Source: Plasmodium brasilianum (taxonomy: Eukaryota; Apicomplexa; Aconoidasida; Haemosporida; Plasmodiidae). From it: a stretch of 64,000 nt of DNA. Under the pieces are notes generated by a model, which saw nothing but the letters and a program-made list of their open reading frames with translations, did not search any database and was not told where the DNA came from. Within the stretch, counting starts at the first letter, position 1. Every line of letters starts with the position of its first letter. Below, one piece after another: positions 10,777-23,844 of this stretch. Location of the stretch: assembly GCF_023973825.1 (NCBI RefSeq), contig NC_090123.1, positions 192,001 to 256,000 of the forward strand. Direction: 5' to 3'. The translations under genes and the position numbers were made by a program.

Positions 10777-13700
10777 AAATATCCTTTAAATGTAACACAG
10801 TGAAATGTGCAGAAGTGTTTTATTTTTATTACACACATGTACATTTTTTAATGCCTTTTATTTATTATTTTTTTTCCTATGGGGAAAATATATACCCATT
10901 CGAAGTTTATATTAAAAAAGAAAGAATGTTTTATTGTTGAGTTATCGTTCAAATAACCAAGTTTACAGTTACATAATATAGAAGATATTTAAAGAAATGA
11001 GATATAGTAGTGAGTATGCCATATTTTTTAAATTTTCTATGTTGTATTATTAGAATTATTTAATCGTTTATATTTTTGCAAAAATGTATTTTTCACAGAA
11101 GTATTGCTACTGTATGTTAGTTGTTATTTTATTTTATTTTATTAATTTAATTTATTTTATTATATCATTTTATTATTTTATTTTTACTTTTAATAACCAT
11201 ATTTATAATAACATGTGTTATTGATATTTCTAGCAGTATGCACAAATTTATGGGAGTGTTTAAAACTTTTTAAAAAAATTGTTGATCTGTTTTTTTTTAC
11301 AAAAGAAATAACCGAAATGTATCATATCATAATTTGTATTATTCCCCTTTATAATTATAATTATAATTATAATTATAATAATATAACAATCTACTTATTT
11401 ACGTACTTGAAAAATAAGTATGTTACTACGTCTAGTGAGAGATGTATTAAACGTCCTCAGTAAGAGTAATTTTTCCTGGTTCTCAAAAGTATTATATATA
11501 TAATTTTAGAAAGATAAAAGGATACCATAAAGTTACAATAAATTTGAAAATTATGCTATAACACTTTTATAATGGAAGAAAATTTTTAATAATTCAAACA
11601 CAACTTATTCATATATTTTTTAAAATGTATAGTTATAAAAAAAATAAAATATTGCAAATAATATGCTGCTATAAACATAATGTATATAATGACATATAAT
11701 ATTTGTGCTACTTTCTTAAAATATAACACATTTTAGTGGCGAACTTTTATTGCACCCTTCTTTTCAGGTTTTGCTTTTTATTGTATGATTTGTTCACATT
11801 TTTTAAGACATTAAGCATATATTTTCTCCTCAATTTTTCACAATTTTTAAATTATTACCAAAGGAATTTCCTTAAAATTAAAAAGATTAAAAAATTTTCG
11901 ATAAATATGATTTATATAGTTGTATAATCTATAATTATAATATAATTGCTGGCAGCGCGTTAAAATGTCAAAAATGGAAAAAGAATACTGATACAGTTAT
12001 TCTCAATAAAAACAAGATTCATTATATATCTTGTTTGTATAAAAATTTATAATTTTTATATAGAAAAAAGAAATTTGCAAAAAAAAGCCTATATAAGTTA
12101 TAATAATATATAAATCCGTCTGATCAACTTATATAGTATATTTAATTCTACGTTGTAGTCTACATACACATGTAATAAAAATTTTATGTTTCAATGAAAG
12201 AACTATTAAGTTTTACCATGTGATTTTTTTTTTCTTTTTTTTTGTTTTTCCCTTCCAGCCGAATACATAATTTATCTCAAAGAGTTTAAATATTACGATA
12301 AATTATAAATAACGCTTATATTCTTTTACAATACAAAGAAATTGCATAAATGTAATGCCTTATAATTATTTACCACATACAGGAATGAAAAAAAATTCCA
12401 GAATAATATTCAAAAAATTATATACTTCTTTTTTTCAAGAAATATTTTGTCTTTTCTTATTTTACAATGTTCAAATGATATTATACTTGAATAATTCTCT
12501 TTTTTATAAGCCCTTAGAAAAGTTATAATATTTGTGAATTGCAATATATAAATATACATACATATTTATATAAATGTACATACGTGTGCATATATACTTA
12601 CACAATTTAGTAGTATTAAAAAGGTGAAACTGCGTGGTATAACATGTATATTATGTTTCTAATTTACCATATTTTTTTTTTCCCTCCTACATTTTGTCCC
12701 CCTAAAAACCTCGAAAATGGAAAAATTAAAAAATTAAAAATAAAAAGGTACTCTTTTTCAATGTTTATTTTACTATATAAATACATTAATTGTATTACAA
12801 TTTCGTAAAGGGTATTCATTACAAATAATACATAGGAAAGCATTCATTGTTCCATCTTTATTAAATTATTAAAAAATAATAATTCTGTGTCAAATGCAGC
12901 ATCAATATAAAAAAAAAAAAAAAATGAAAATTGCAAAGATTCTCATTTCTTTCGTGTATTTATTATAATTCAGCATTTCCTACATTGTATGTTTACATAT
13001 ATACTTTCTATTATCATATCTTAACTACATTATATGTTAATCTTTTCTTTCATTCCAATTTATGCTTTTAAAAATATTTGCAATTCAAATTATATTTTAT
13101 TATTTATACCCTTTTTCCTTTTTCTTCTTGAACACTTCTATAAAAAAATTAGTTAATTTTCGCAACAAAAAAAAAAAAAAAAAAAACATTGCTCCTCATT
13201 CTTCTTATTTTTTTTTTTTAATATTTTTCGTACTAATTCAAACATTTCACTTATTCGAATTTTTTCTCATATTTTATTGAACTGATTTTATTAGTTTTTA
13301 AAAGTTCGCGGGGAAAAAAGATAAAAAAAAAAAAAAGAAAAAGAAAAAGTAAACGTAGGGGTAAAAGTAAAAAAGGATAAAAACAAAACACGTTACCATA
13401 ATAATTACATCATCATCAATAAATTTTTAATTATATTTACATTAAGATAGAACTGTTATAAAAGTAAATATATTTATTTTTATTAGAACATTCGCCGCAT
13501 AATTTTTTCATGAATATGTACTCCCCCATAATATTAACTTCAATTTTGAGTAAGTTTTGTATATATTATATTTGTAATACATTTTTTCATAAAATTTTAT
13601 TTAATTATGATTGAATACGATTAAATGTATTGAACATGAATATATATATATATTTTTTTTTTAAGTATTTTTTTTATTTTACGCGTGCAAATTGAGTAAA

Positions 13701-14180
13701 GCGATTATATATTAAATATACATTTGTACTTATATAAATAAATAAAAATATATAGTTAATTATTTATATAATAAATATCTATACTACATATATATACATA
13801 TATGTATAAAGTATATAAATACATATATAATATAATTATAACATATATACATTTTTTTTTTAAGGCATTTAATTTTTACCCATACATCGTTTCATGTAAG
13901 GAACTGAATTTCATTTCCCCTTAGCAATATTTTTTCCATTTTACCTTTTCCTTTTCCTTTTTTTTTTTTTTTTTTCCTTTTAAAAAATATTAATTTTAGA
14001 ATATATATTACATTATCAACATATTTTTATTTAATACAATAAATAATATATTTACTTAGACAGCAATGACTTTTCAATTTTTTTTTCCGTTTCAGAATAT
14101 ATTTTTTATTGACAAAAGGGTATAATATATGTGAACGAATATTCTTCTTTTAACTGAGTTGAATAAATAATACTACAAAT
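10777..14180. other. Intergenic region, 3.4 kb
   Basis: A long gap between two plus-strand genes. It contains poly-A/poly-T runs, a short TTATAA repeat near 11351-11382, and stem-like AT sequence. A frame at 11215-11463 encodes a hydrophobic peptide, but it begins without a convincing start and ends in a simple repeat, so I do not call it. Confidence 0.5.
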
Positions 14181-14247
14181 ATGGCAGAAGAAGAAAATAC
14201 AGTGCGTGCTTATTTCAGGAGAATTTATATAAATACATCTCATGTAA

Positions 14248-14281
<34 letters not shown>

Positions 14282-15957
14282 AAAGAGATAAAACGTGAGA
14301 ATTAAGAAATGAGATATGAGAAATAAGAATTGAGAAATGAGAAATAGGAAAAGAAAAAATTATAGAATTTGTTTTAATATGAATATAATGCGTACGCTCT
14401 CGTATTTTGTTCTTTTGTTATGTACCTGTATTTTCCGTATAATTTCTTTAATAATGTAATGAAAAATAGAGAGAGATTGTTACGGAAAATTGGAAAAGTG
14501 TGATGAGATCGCATAAGAGATATACCTGTCTTGATAAATAATTTCCATATATTTTACGAACTTAATGCATGTCATTTTGTTATTATTATTTTAAAATATT
14601 CCATATTATTTTATTTTATTTTATTTATTTTTTTCCCCGTTTTTTCTCCCTATCAGTATGTGAAAAATTACATGACAGCAACAGATCAAGAAATTCAGAA
14701 TAATGCTGACCCAATAATGGATATAATTGCAACAGCACCAAGTGATTCTTTATATTTTATTGAGAGAATAAATCTTATATCAGCAATTATAAGTATGAGT
14801 ACATCATTTCCTTACTTGACATATTTAATTATATACTGGAATGATTGTTCATGTAATGACATATTAAGGTGGTGGATTGTTATCAACAGCATATTGCAAT
14901 TAATACAAGCCCCCGTGCGATTTTTCTTATATTTCTTGTTAAGAAAATACAAACTGGAAAATGAAAGGATGCATATTCACGCGTAAGAAATAAAATTAGC
15001 ATATATTTACTTATATGTATACAATATATGTATATTACACCTGCGAGATATAAACGCATGAAGTCACGTGTGCTGAATAGTTACATTTATATACATTAAT
15101 AGGACTTTTTTTTTTTTTTTTTAAATCGCTACGACTTTCTTTTTACACCTGTTTACGGATGTATTCACGAATATATGCATTTGTATATGGTCATTTTTGC
15201 ATATGCATATATATATACATACATACATACATATATACATACATACATACATATATACATACATACATACATACATACATACATACATACATACATACAT
15301 ACATACATACATACATACATACATACATACATACATACATACATACATACATACATACATACATACATACATACATACATACATACATACATACATACAT
15401 ACATACATACATACATACATACATACATACATACATACTTTTTTGTGACACCTCCCAACGTTTATCCGCAATATTTTTATTAACCTTTTAGGTTAAGAAG
15501 ATTGACTAGTTCCAAAGGTTGGAAATTAAGTAAGAAATTCAGTTTACTAAATTATTTATGGTTTATAACTGGTACCGTTGTGATGGTAGTCACAAGAAAG
15601 TACACGAAGAACTTTTACCTGTGGTTCATATCATGGACTATTATTTTATCATGTATATTTAGAGTGTTCTTTACAATTGTTTGGTTCTGTTTTTTCTTTC
15701 CTTATCATCAAAATATTCCGAAAATGAGAAAAGGAGTGACTAAACTTTTTTTTTCAGAAATCCCTACTTTCAAATATTCAGCCGACAGAAAATTAAAAAA
15801 CGAGTCATGTTCTATTTGTTTATCTGATTTTATTGAAAAGGATGATATTGTTGAATTAAGGTGCTTACATAATTTTCATACTAGATGTGCCAAAAAATGG
15901 TTATCACAAAGAAGGCAATGTCCCTTATGTCAAAGGGATGTTATGAAAATGGATTGA
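14181..15957 (+). CDS. Multi-pass membrane RING-H2 E3 ubiquitin ligase, three exons
   Basis: Exons 14181-14243, 14657-14982 and 15492-15957 join with closing phases (donors GTAAGT and GTAAGA; acceptors ATCAG and TTTAG) to give 284 residues. Several hydrophobic segments follow a short N-terminus: roughly residues 50-70, 82-105 and three between 138 and 190. A C-terminal RING-H2 finger lies at about residues 235-275, with ligand order C-x2-C-x14-C-x1-H-x2-H-x2-C-x10-C-x2-C, the C3H2C3 pattern that binds two zinc ions. Such proteins recruit E2 enzymes to ubiquitinate substrates at a membrane, often ER or Golgi. The second intron (509 bases) holds a large CATA tetranucleotide array, which a transcript must splice out. 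No substrate-recognition domain is visible. Confidence 0.88.
15213..15438. repeat. (CATA)n tetranucleotide array inside an intron
   Basis: About 56 units. The first two short blocks are interrupted by TATATA, and from about 15259 the array is perfect. It lies wholly within intron 2 of the RING-H2 gene. It produces long artefactual reading frames of Thr-Tyr-Ile-His or Met-Tyr-Val-Cys repeats on both strands. Confidence 0.97.
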
Positions 15958-17745
15958 GCTGCACATTTCTCAAACGATTTGTGATTTAATAATGCTATGT
16001 ACATGTATATACCTATATATATTATATATATATATATATATACATATATCTATACGCAGTTACCTTAAAAACCTATTTATAGTATTTTTTTTTCACATAT
16101 ATTTACCTTTTATATTTTATTTTATCCTTTTTGATGTGCAACTGTTCCCAATTTCCTTGCCATCGTGCTCCTCATTTTTTTTTTTTTTTTTTTATTTTTA
16201 ATTATTTTTTTAAAATTTTCATAAATATTCCTTATATATACTAATTATTATTTTAATGGTATCGCATATTTATTTTATTTATATATTTTTTTAATATGTA
16301 TTTATATATAAGAACATTTTAGTATATTTTGCGTATATACTTATATAGATATGCATACATACACGCATTCAATGCATAAGCATACATGTGCCTACATGCG
16401 TGTACATACCGCTACATACATATTAACGTATGTGCTTTTGTATAAATATATATAACGCGTGTTTTTTCTTTAATAAATGTATGCTTAAATTATAAATTCC
16501 ATTATGTGTTTATATAAGGATATTTACAGTATTATGTAAAAGTAATTATTTTACTCTTTAATATATGTATATATATTAACTTTATTAAAAAATAAAATAA
16601 CATATTGTTGTAAACATAAGTATTTTTACGTAGTTTTTTTCCCATTCCATTTTTTCTTTTATATTTTCCATATCATCTTATCTTTTTCTTTTTTTTTTTT
16701 TTTTTACAATAATACTACAACAGATGATTCATTTAAAAATATTTTTTTTTACAATATTATGAATAATGTGAACGAAATTCCGAGATTTCAAATAACACTG
16801 CACCTTTAAGCAAATTTGAAAAGGAGTAAGTTTGTTATTAAAACCATGCCCTTTTCCTTCTCTAATTTAACATAAGTTCAACAATCAGTGGTTTTTGTAC
16901 CATAACTGTGTGAAGTACTATGTGTATTTTGTGGCTTTTTTTTTTTTTTTTTTTTCATTTTGTACTCCAAGAACTTTGAGAGTCAGCATTATCATTTAAT
17001 TATTTTAAGATAAAATGGCATATCAAATTTTATTACAAGAAAAAGTATCATATTAAAAAAAAAAAAAGACATATTAACTTTATAAATGAATCTTTCATAT
17101 AAATAAATAATATATATTATGAATAAAAATAAGGAATTCGAAAAAAAAAAAAAAACGCAAATTAGACAATCCCCTGTGGAGGAAGTTATTAATTGCTATA
17201 CGAGATAACGAAAACAATAATTTGGCTGCGTTAAGGGAAAGAGGCGAAAAGGGAATATACTAATAGTTTAACCGTATATATATATATATACATACACATG
17301 TGCATCTAGTATATGTGCAGAATGTATAAATTTGCGCATATTCCTCAATTTTGCATTCGAAAAATAGTACGTCCTAAAAAATTACCGTCTTATTTTGGAA
17401 GCACATAAAAGATAGAATGATAACTAAACAAGGTGTTTTGGTTTTAAAAATATCATTTAAAATGGAGAAATTTCAGCACTACTATACACCTATATATATA
17501 TGTATATATATCCTTATACACACATATATTTCCTTGTATAACTGCACAAACTCTCCGAATTTATACCATTCCGTTCTTCAGGCGCATTAGCACAAGGTTA
17601 AGAGGGTCTCAAAAAAAAAAATAAAATAAAAATAAAATAAAATAAAATAAATAAGTAAAATATAGTAATATAAAATGAAATGAAATAAAATAAAAAAAAA
17701 AATTTTTTTTTGAACATTTTCTCGTTACAACATTTACTTCGCTTT
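15958..17745. other. Intergenic region between convergent genes
   Basis: About 1.8 kb between the 3' ends of the RING-H2 gene and the large minus-strand gene. It holds TA and TACA runs, poly-T/poly-A tracts and an AAAT-type repeat near 17620-17690. No gene is evident. Confidence 0.6.
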
Positions 17746-20700
17746 TTAAAAAGGTTCCCTGTTGGATTCTTCAATAGGTTTAATAATTGTCAGAGGGTCA
17801 CAGCTAAACTCATGAAGGTCTTCGTTTAATTTAAATTTTGATAGATTACTAAGCAAACTATCTTTCTGCAATGTTTTGGATGAAGATAAAATGGAAGTAG
17901 AATTTTCTTGTGTTTTCGTAAAATCATTGGTCAAGTCAATTGTTCTGTTGTTACTTGTATTTGCAGAAGCGTCTAATTCTTCGCTCTTTAAACTTTTCAA
18001 AACATTCATGTATTTATTGTATAATTCTTGTTTTATTTTTAATTTGTTTTTCCCTTGTTCCTTATTTACATCATTTCCAGTATTTACTTCTTCTCTTCTG
18101 TTACTCAAATTTTCAAAAGTACTATTATTTTTTTCATCATAAGGTGAACTTAAATTATCATAAGAATTTTTCTCTTCTCTTCTATGTATGTCCTTCTTAT
18201 TATTGTCAATTCTGTCGTGTCTATTATCGCTTCCATCAATTTTACCGTGCTTTTCGTCTCTATAATTTCTACTATAACTATTTTGCAGTATTAAATCCTG
18301 CTCTCTTCTCACAATATGGGAGTCATTAGAACTATATAAAATACTATTATTATACTTCATTTTACTGTCGTAATTTAAATGGCTCGATTCATCATTAATA
18401 TTTTTTCTACTAGATATATTATATCTGTCCACACTAACATTGTGAGAAAAGTCAGAACTCACAGAATCCAGTAGCACACTACTAGTGTTACTATTAGCTT
18501 CATAACTGGTTTGAGAAATAAAATTATATCCCTTCTTGTCTTTTACATTATCATTACTAGTGTTTCGGCTATTGGTACTTTGACTTTCATATATTTGTTT
18601 ACTTTCATATGTATTTTTGTTGTCTCCTCTACTTTTTGATATATTCGATAGTGAATTGTAGTTAGTATCATTTCTATATTTTCTATTTCCGCTTATATTT
18701 CTATTTCCGCTTATATTTCTATTTCCGCTTATATTTCTATTTCCGCTTATATTTCCATTTCCGCTAATACTTACATTTCCGTCTTCTTTTAATTTATTAT
18801 GACCACTGGAAGTTTGCAGCTTGTCAATCTTGTTGAGTTGTCTCTTATTGCTAGAATAATCCAGGCTATTTTTAGAATGTTTTATGTCATAACTTGATAT
18901 TAACAAGTTCTTTTTCTTTTTTTCACTTCTATAATCTTCGTCTTCTATATAATTCTTATCTTTATCACTTTCATCATTTTTGGCATTATATGTAGAATAT
19001 CTGTTGTCATCATTTTTCTCATTAGGTAATTTGTTTTTCATTTTTTTTTTTCTTTCTTTTTCAAAATATGATTTTCCATCAACAGTAGGGTTAGAATATT
19101 CGATATCATATTTCTTTGAGTACTTTTTTTTATAACTCCTTTTTAATATACATTTTTCATTTCCTATTTGTTCTTTATTTTCATATTCCCTAAAAGATGT
19201 ATTTCTTTTTAAGTCAAATATTATGTCATCATAAGATTCGTTTCTCCTCGTTTTAAACTTCTTATCCCTACTGTCGTATATATCGTACGTATTATTTTTA
19301 TTACTACTTTTTAATTTCAAATATTTCGTTATTTTACTGCCTTCTTTGTTTTTACTGCTACTATTATTGTGATTATTACTTTTGTTACTATCATTATTAC
19401 TATCATTGTTACTATCATTGTTTTTATTATTTTTATTTCTGTAATTGTTATTGCTGTAATTGTTTTTACTATCATTTTTACTTTCGTTGTTACTGTTGTT
19501 GTTATGCGTCGTGCTTAAGTTGAACATCTTTTTTATCTTCGAGCTACTGAACAAAGATATGTCGTGGTTACCTAAGTACGACGAGGAGTTTTCACTAAAA
19601 CTATAATCATCAATGTTGGCATGTGCTTTATCTTTACCCCCCTCCTTATTCTTACTACGAATATCATTAATATTATTATTTACACTAATATTATTTGTAT
19701 TGTTCGCACTGCTCGCATTATTCGAACTGTGCATATTATTCGAGTTATTCACAGACGATATACTTAATTCCTTTAACGACGTAATGGAATGATTCTTATT
19801 TTTGTCCGCATCACCATTTGATACTTTTTTCTTTTTAGGTTTTTTGCTAAATGATAAGAAATCAGTATTTAAACTTTTACCACTAGAAGAGCTGTCTGAA
19901 TAATTTATCAATTTTTCATTCATTTGGGATTTATTCTCATCTACAAGCTTATATTTTTTATTATATTCTTCTCCCTTATTGTATTCCCCTTCCATACTAC
20001 TATTTATTTTCTTATCATTTTTCTCTTTACTGGTTAAACCGTATTCTTTCTCTAGTTCACATAAGCTATTTTTCAGTATACACGTTTCTTCATTCCTTGT
20101 ATCACTTAAATTATCTATTATATTTTTGCTTTCACTCCTACTCTTTGTCCTTTGCCTTTCATTTGTCTGATTATTTAACTTTTTACTAAAACTTTTTCTA
20201 TTCGAATTGATGAAAATGGTAAAATCATCATTGTAGTCGTAAATACTGTCTTCCTCCTTGGAACACGCGTTTTCAGAATCCATTTTAAAAAATACTTCAT
20301 CAGATTCGTTGCTCTTTGTTTTTTTGTTTTCTTCCCTTTCATAGGTATAATCGCGATCGTTCTTACATTCTCTATAGCTATTTTTAACGCAATCACTAAG
20401 TCTGTTACTGTCTCTGCTATTGTGTCTACTGCTTCCTCTATTATTTCCTCTACTATTATCTCTATCATTGCCCCTAACACTTCTCTCGTTATTGTATCCG
20501 TTGGTGAGATCCACCCCGCTTCCATTGATGCCATAGCGACTTTTTTTATCAGAAGGGACAGAGCTACTTTCACGCTTGAGAGAACTGTCGTCATTCCTAC
20601 TTCTTATATCATTTACTGGTTCATCCTGGTTTTGCAAAAATGTTTTCGTAAAATTGTACATGCTGTTTTTCTTCTCTTGATCATTTAGCTCATTTTTTAA

Positions 20701-23700
20701 TTTTTCTATAATTATTATGTTATCATTATTATTTATGGTCAACTCGTCAATTTCTTTTTTTAAATTTTCTATAATTTTTTCATAAGAATTATATTTCTTT
20801 TGAGCTTCTAACTGAAATTCGTTATAGGCCATAGTATTTTGCTCAAACTTATTTTCTTTTTCTTGTAAAAGTTCTAATTTAATTGTCTTTTCATTTAAAT
20901 TTTCTCTTAAAGATTTAATTTCATTTTTTAAAATAATTTCTAGTTCTTCTTTTTTAAGATGCATTTTATTTATTTCACTAATATTATTCTGAACAAATTT
21001 GACGTTGTTTTCATATTCATTTAATTGTTTTTTTAATTCAAGAACAATATTTTTACTTTGTATTAGTTCATTTTCATATTGCGTTTTATCAATAGCGACT
21101 TTTGTTAATGCATCTAGTGAATCATCTCTTTGTGTTTTCAAGTTAGTTATTTCTACAGACAATGTCTGAATGTATGTCTCTAGATTTTTAATTTTATCAA
21201 CTGACTTTTTTAATTCTGTTTGTATTTTTATAGCTGCATCTTCAATTATCGTCTTTTCCTGTAAAACTATTTTATAATCATCTTCTATTTTTTTTAAGTG
21301 ATTATTAGTAACATTTAATATTTGAATTTCTTGTTGTAATTGTTGAATAATTAAAGTGCTATTAGCATTATGAGAAGTGTTCATAATTTGTAAATTCTTA
21401 TTCTCTTTTAATATCTCATTATATTTTATGGTTAACTCTCCGTATTCTTTATTTATATTTTCTATTTTACATTTAAAATTTTCTATAACCTCGTCTTTTT
21501 TATCTAACAAAGATGCAAATTCATCTATTTGATTACTAGAATCTATTAAATCATCTTTTAATTTTTTTATTTCTTTTTTATACACTTCAACTTTTTGTTT
21601 CTGTAATATATTATTATCTTTTAATTCATCAATTTTATCATTAGATTCACTCAACTTGTTTAATAAATTATGTATATAATCTGTCAATTGTTTTTTCGTC
21701 TCATTTGAACAAGAAATGGTGTTATTAAATTCATCTGATTCTAATTTTAAATTGTTTATGGTATTCTTATTTAAATTAAATTCGCTTTCTTTCATCTCTA
21801 TCTCTTTTTCTAAATTTTTAAGTTCCTCTTTTAGTATAGCAGTCTCACTTTTCTCTTCATTATACTGTTTTTCATATTTCTCACTTCTCTTCTTTTCTTC
21901 TTTTAATTCTTTTTTTAGATCATTCAATAGTAATCCGAGTTCTTCTATTTCCTCCTCTTTTAGTTTCATTTCCTTTTTTAATGTGCTTAATTTTGTGGAA
22001 CGTTCATACGCACCTGCATCATCTGCACATGCGTCGCTTACACCAGCATCACACTCACTTACATCGTCTGCACCTACATCGCCATAATCAACTGTACTAT
22101 CTTCTGACCTGTTCAGGTCACAATTTATTAACTTTTTATTCCTTTTTTTGCTCCTTTCCCCGCCATTCATTGTGTTCAACTTTTCCTTGTACTTATTTTC
22201 TGAGTCATTTTTAACTTGCAACTCTGTTTCTAATAGAAGCACTCTATTTTTTAAATGGTAAATTTCGTTATTTCTTGTTTTTATAATTTTATTTAAATTG
22301 TTTATATCATTAACTGAATCTTCATTTTTCGTCCTTGCATCAGCACTTACGTTATCATCTGCCACTTCAAAATTACAGCTTTTAAGATCATTAGGATAAT
22401 TTTCGTTTACAGTGCTTTCATCATATACTGATCCCCTGTCTATAAATGTCTTTTGTTCTTTTATTCCATTTATCATTCTTAATTCATTGAGTTTTCTAAT
22501 TTCTATTTCGTATTCGTTTAATCGTTTTTTTAAATATTTTATTTCTAAATTTTTTTCCTCAACTGCATGTTGGCTAGTAGGGTGGGGATGTTTGCTCCTT
22601 TTTTCCCTGGAAACTTGGTTCTCCTTATCATAATCGTTAGAACTATCCAACTCATTATCATCCATTTTGATGTTCATATGGTAAGAGGAATCATTTTTCA
22701 TTTTTTCTATCTCCATTTTGAATTCCTTACATAAATTTTTGTAATAAGACAATTCCTTTCCTAACGATAAAGTATGATCATTTATTATGGAATTTTCCCT
22801 TTTATATTTCTCTTTTTCTTTCTTTCTTTTTTTATTATCTAATTCAAAATCATCAAATGATTTTGTTCTGTTCTTAAAACAAGACAGGTTATCATCACAT
22901 AAATCATCGGTGAGCTCATCTAAATTTTCTTTTTTCTCATTTTGTAATATGACCAAATTAAATTTTAATTTTTTGTTTTCTGTCATGTAAGACTCTTTTA
23001 ATTTGCTTTCTTCTTCGACTTTTTTTCGAAGTTCTGCTATTTCATCTTCATATTCTTTTCTGGTAGTGCCTTTATTCGATTCATTATCCTTTCCACTACG
23101 CTTGTCATTCGTTCTGTCATCTGATTTATCACTTCTTTCACCATCTGTCCTACTTTCCTTGTCTTGTGTCGTATCATACTTGTCATATTCTTCGCTCAAA
23201 AATAAACCATTCTCTATTTTATTTCTCCTCTCCTTTGTGTCCAATTCTAACTTTATATCTTTCTTCTCATTTACTAATTCTTTATACTTCTTCTGTAACT
23301 GTTCATACTTATCTGACAGTTTCTGAAAATTTTGAATTGCCTGAATTAGATCATCAAAAATTATTTGAACTAATGGGATACAAGAAACACATAAAGATTC
23401 TTTATAATTTAAATTATTCAACTTTTTTCTTAATCTTTTATAATTTATACTATTATCTTTATCATCTATTCCTTTATTTGTAACCATTTTTTCATTCGTC
23501 TTATTTTTATGGTAAGATTTATTTTCTTTTTCGATGGGATTCACGCCATTTAACTTTTCATTACCCTTTCGATTATTCATTTCCTTTTTTTCGTTCTTCT
23601 CTTTTTCCTTACCACTATCATATTTACCCCTATTACCATTAGTCTTACCATTACTATTACCATTCCTATTACTATTACTATATTTATTATCATTATCACC

Positions 23701-23844
23701 ATTATATGGGCTCTTTGTTTTACTCTCACCAGTTTTATTAGAGCATATGGTTCGTGTTACTTGCTTGCTTAACAATCTTTCTACCCCGTTCTTTTTATCA
23801 TCTCCTGTCAAATCACTCCTTGCATCATCATTCCGTAATTCCAT
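17746..23844 (-). CDS. Large coiled-coil protein, 2032 residues, unknown function
   Basis: A single uninterrupted exon that is clearly coding. I do not recognise a family. After a low-complexity start, residues 125-185 form the most normal-looking segment, with hydrophobic helices and the sequence ESLCVSCIPLVQIIFDDLIQ, which may be the conserved core. Residues 150-1080 are largely heptad-patterned coiled coil, interrupted by acidic inserts. The remaining half is Ser/Asn/Lys-rich and includes a tandem ISGNRN block and an NNDS repeat near 19370-19420. There is no signal peptide or membrane segment. Long coiled coils of this kind usually serve cytoskeletal, centrosomal or tethering roles, but nothing here decides between them. 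Opposite-strand frames inside it are shadows. Confidence 0.93.
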   Translation of the reverse strand: MELRNDDARSDLTGDDKKNGVERLLSKQVTRTICSNKTGESKTKSPYNGDNDNKYSNSNRNGNSNGKTNGNRGKYDSGKEKEKNEKKEMNNRKGNEKLNGVNPIEKENKSYHKNKTNEKMVTNKGIDDKDNSINYKRLRKKLNNLNYKESLCVSCIPLVQIIFDDLIQAIQNFQKLSDKYEQLQKKYKELVNEKKDIKLELDTKERRNKIENGLFLSEEYDKYDTTQDKESRTDGERSDKSDDRTNDKRSGKDNESNKGTTRKEYEDEIAELRKKVEEESKLKESYMTENKKLKFNLVILQNEKKENLDELTDDLCDDNLSCFKNRTKSFDDFELDNKKRKKEKEKYKRENSIINDHTLSLGKELSYYKNLCKEFKMEIEKMKNDSSYHMNIKMDDNELDSSNDYDKENQVSREKRSKHPHPTSQHAVEEKNLEIKYLKKRLNEYEIEIRKLNELRMINGIKEQKTFIDRGSVYDESTVNENYPNDLKSCNFEVADDNVSADARTKNEDSVNDINNLNKIIKTRNNEIYHLKNRVLLLETELQVKNDSENKYKEKLNTMNGGERSKKRNKKLINCDLNRSEDSTVDYGDVGADDVSECDAGVSDACADDAGAYERSTKLSTLKKEMKLKEEEIEELGLLLNDLKKELKEEKKRSEKYEKQYNEEKSETAILKEELKNLEKEIEMKESEFNLNKNTINNLKLESDEFNNTISCSNETKKQLTDYIHNLLNKLSESNDKIDELKDNNILQKQKVEVYKKEIKKLKDDLIDSSNQIDEFASLLDKKDEVIENFKCKIENINKEYGELTIKYNEILKENKNLQIMNTSHNANSTLIIQQLQQEIQILNVTNNHLKKIEDDYKIVLQEKTIIEDAAIKIQTELKKSVDKIKNLETYIQTLSVEITNLKTQRDDSLDALTKVAIDKTQYENELIQSKNIVLELKKQLNEYENNVKFVQNNISEINKMHLKKEELEIILKNEIKSLRENLNEKTIKLELLQEKENKFEQNTMAYNEFQLEAQKKYNSYEKIIENLKKEIDELTINNNDNIIIIEKLKNELNDQEKKNSMYNFTKTFLQNQDEPVNDIRSRNDDSSLKRESSSVPSDKKSRYGINGSGVDLTNGYNNERSVRGNDRDNSRGNNRGSSRHNSRDSNRLSDCVKNSYRECKNDRDYTYEREENKKTKSNESDEVFFKMDSENACSKEEDSIYDYNDDFTIFINSNRKSFSKKLNNQTNERQRTKSRSESKNIIDNLSDTRNEETCILKNSLCELEKEYGLTSKEKNDKKINSSMEGEYNKGEEYNKKYKLVDENKSQMNEKLINYSDSSSSGKSLNTDFLSFSKKPKKKKVSNGDADKNKNHSITSLKELSISSVNNSNNMHSSNNASSANNTNNISVNNNINDIRSKNKEGGKDKAHANIDDYSFSENSSSYLGNHDISLFSSSKIKKMFNLSTTHNNNSNNESKNDSKNNYSNNNYRNKNNKNNDSNNDSNNDSNKSNNHNNSSSKNKEGSKITKYLKLKSSNKNNTYDIYDSRDKKFKTRRNESYDDIIFDLKRNTSFREYENKEQIGNEKCILKRSYKKKYSKKYDIEYSNPTVDGKSYFEKERKKKMKNKLPNEKNDDNRYSTYNAKNDESDKDKNYIEDEDYRSEKKKKNLLISSYDIKHSKNSLDYSSNKRQLNKIDKLQTSSGHNKLKEDGNVSISGNGNISGNRNISGNRNISGNRNISGNRKYRNDTNYNSLSNISKSRGDNKNTYESKQIYESQSTNSRNTSNDNVKDKKGYNFISQTSYEANSNTSSVLLDSVSSDFSHNVSVDRYNISSRKNINDESSHLNYDSKMKYNNSILYSSNDSHIVRREQDLILQNSYSRNYRDEKHGKIDGSDNRHDRIDNNKKDIHRREEKNSYDNLSSPYDEKNNSTFENLSNRREEVNTGNDVNKEQGKNKLKIKQELYNKYMNVLKSLKSEELDASANTSNNRTIDLTNDFTKTQENSTSILSSSKTLQKDSLLSNLSKFKLNEDLHEFSCDPLTIIKPIEESNREPF
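18677..18770 (-). repeat. In-frame 18-base tandem repeat
   Basis: About five copies of an 18-base unit encode ISGNRN repeats in the C-terminal half of the large coiled-coil gene. The unit is a multiple of three, so copy-number change keeps the frame. Confidence 0.85.

Noticed and set aside
11215..11463. Hydrophobic 82-residue frame as a small membrane protein
   Set aside because: No good start, ends in a TTATAA repeat, and no splice context or family.
15121..15491. Overlapping frames of about 100 residues on both strands made of Thr-Tyr-Ile-His or Met-Tyr-Val-Cys repeats
   Set aside because: They are translations of a CATA microsatellite inside an intron.
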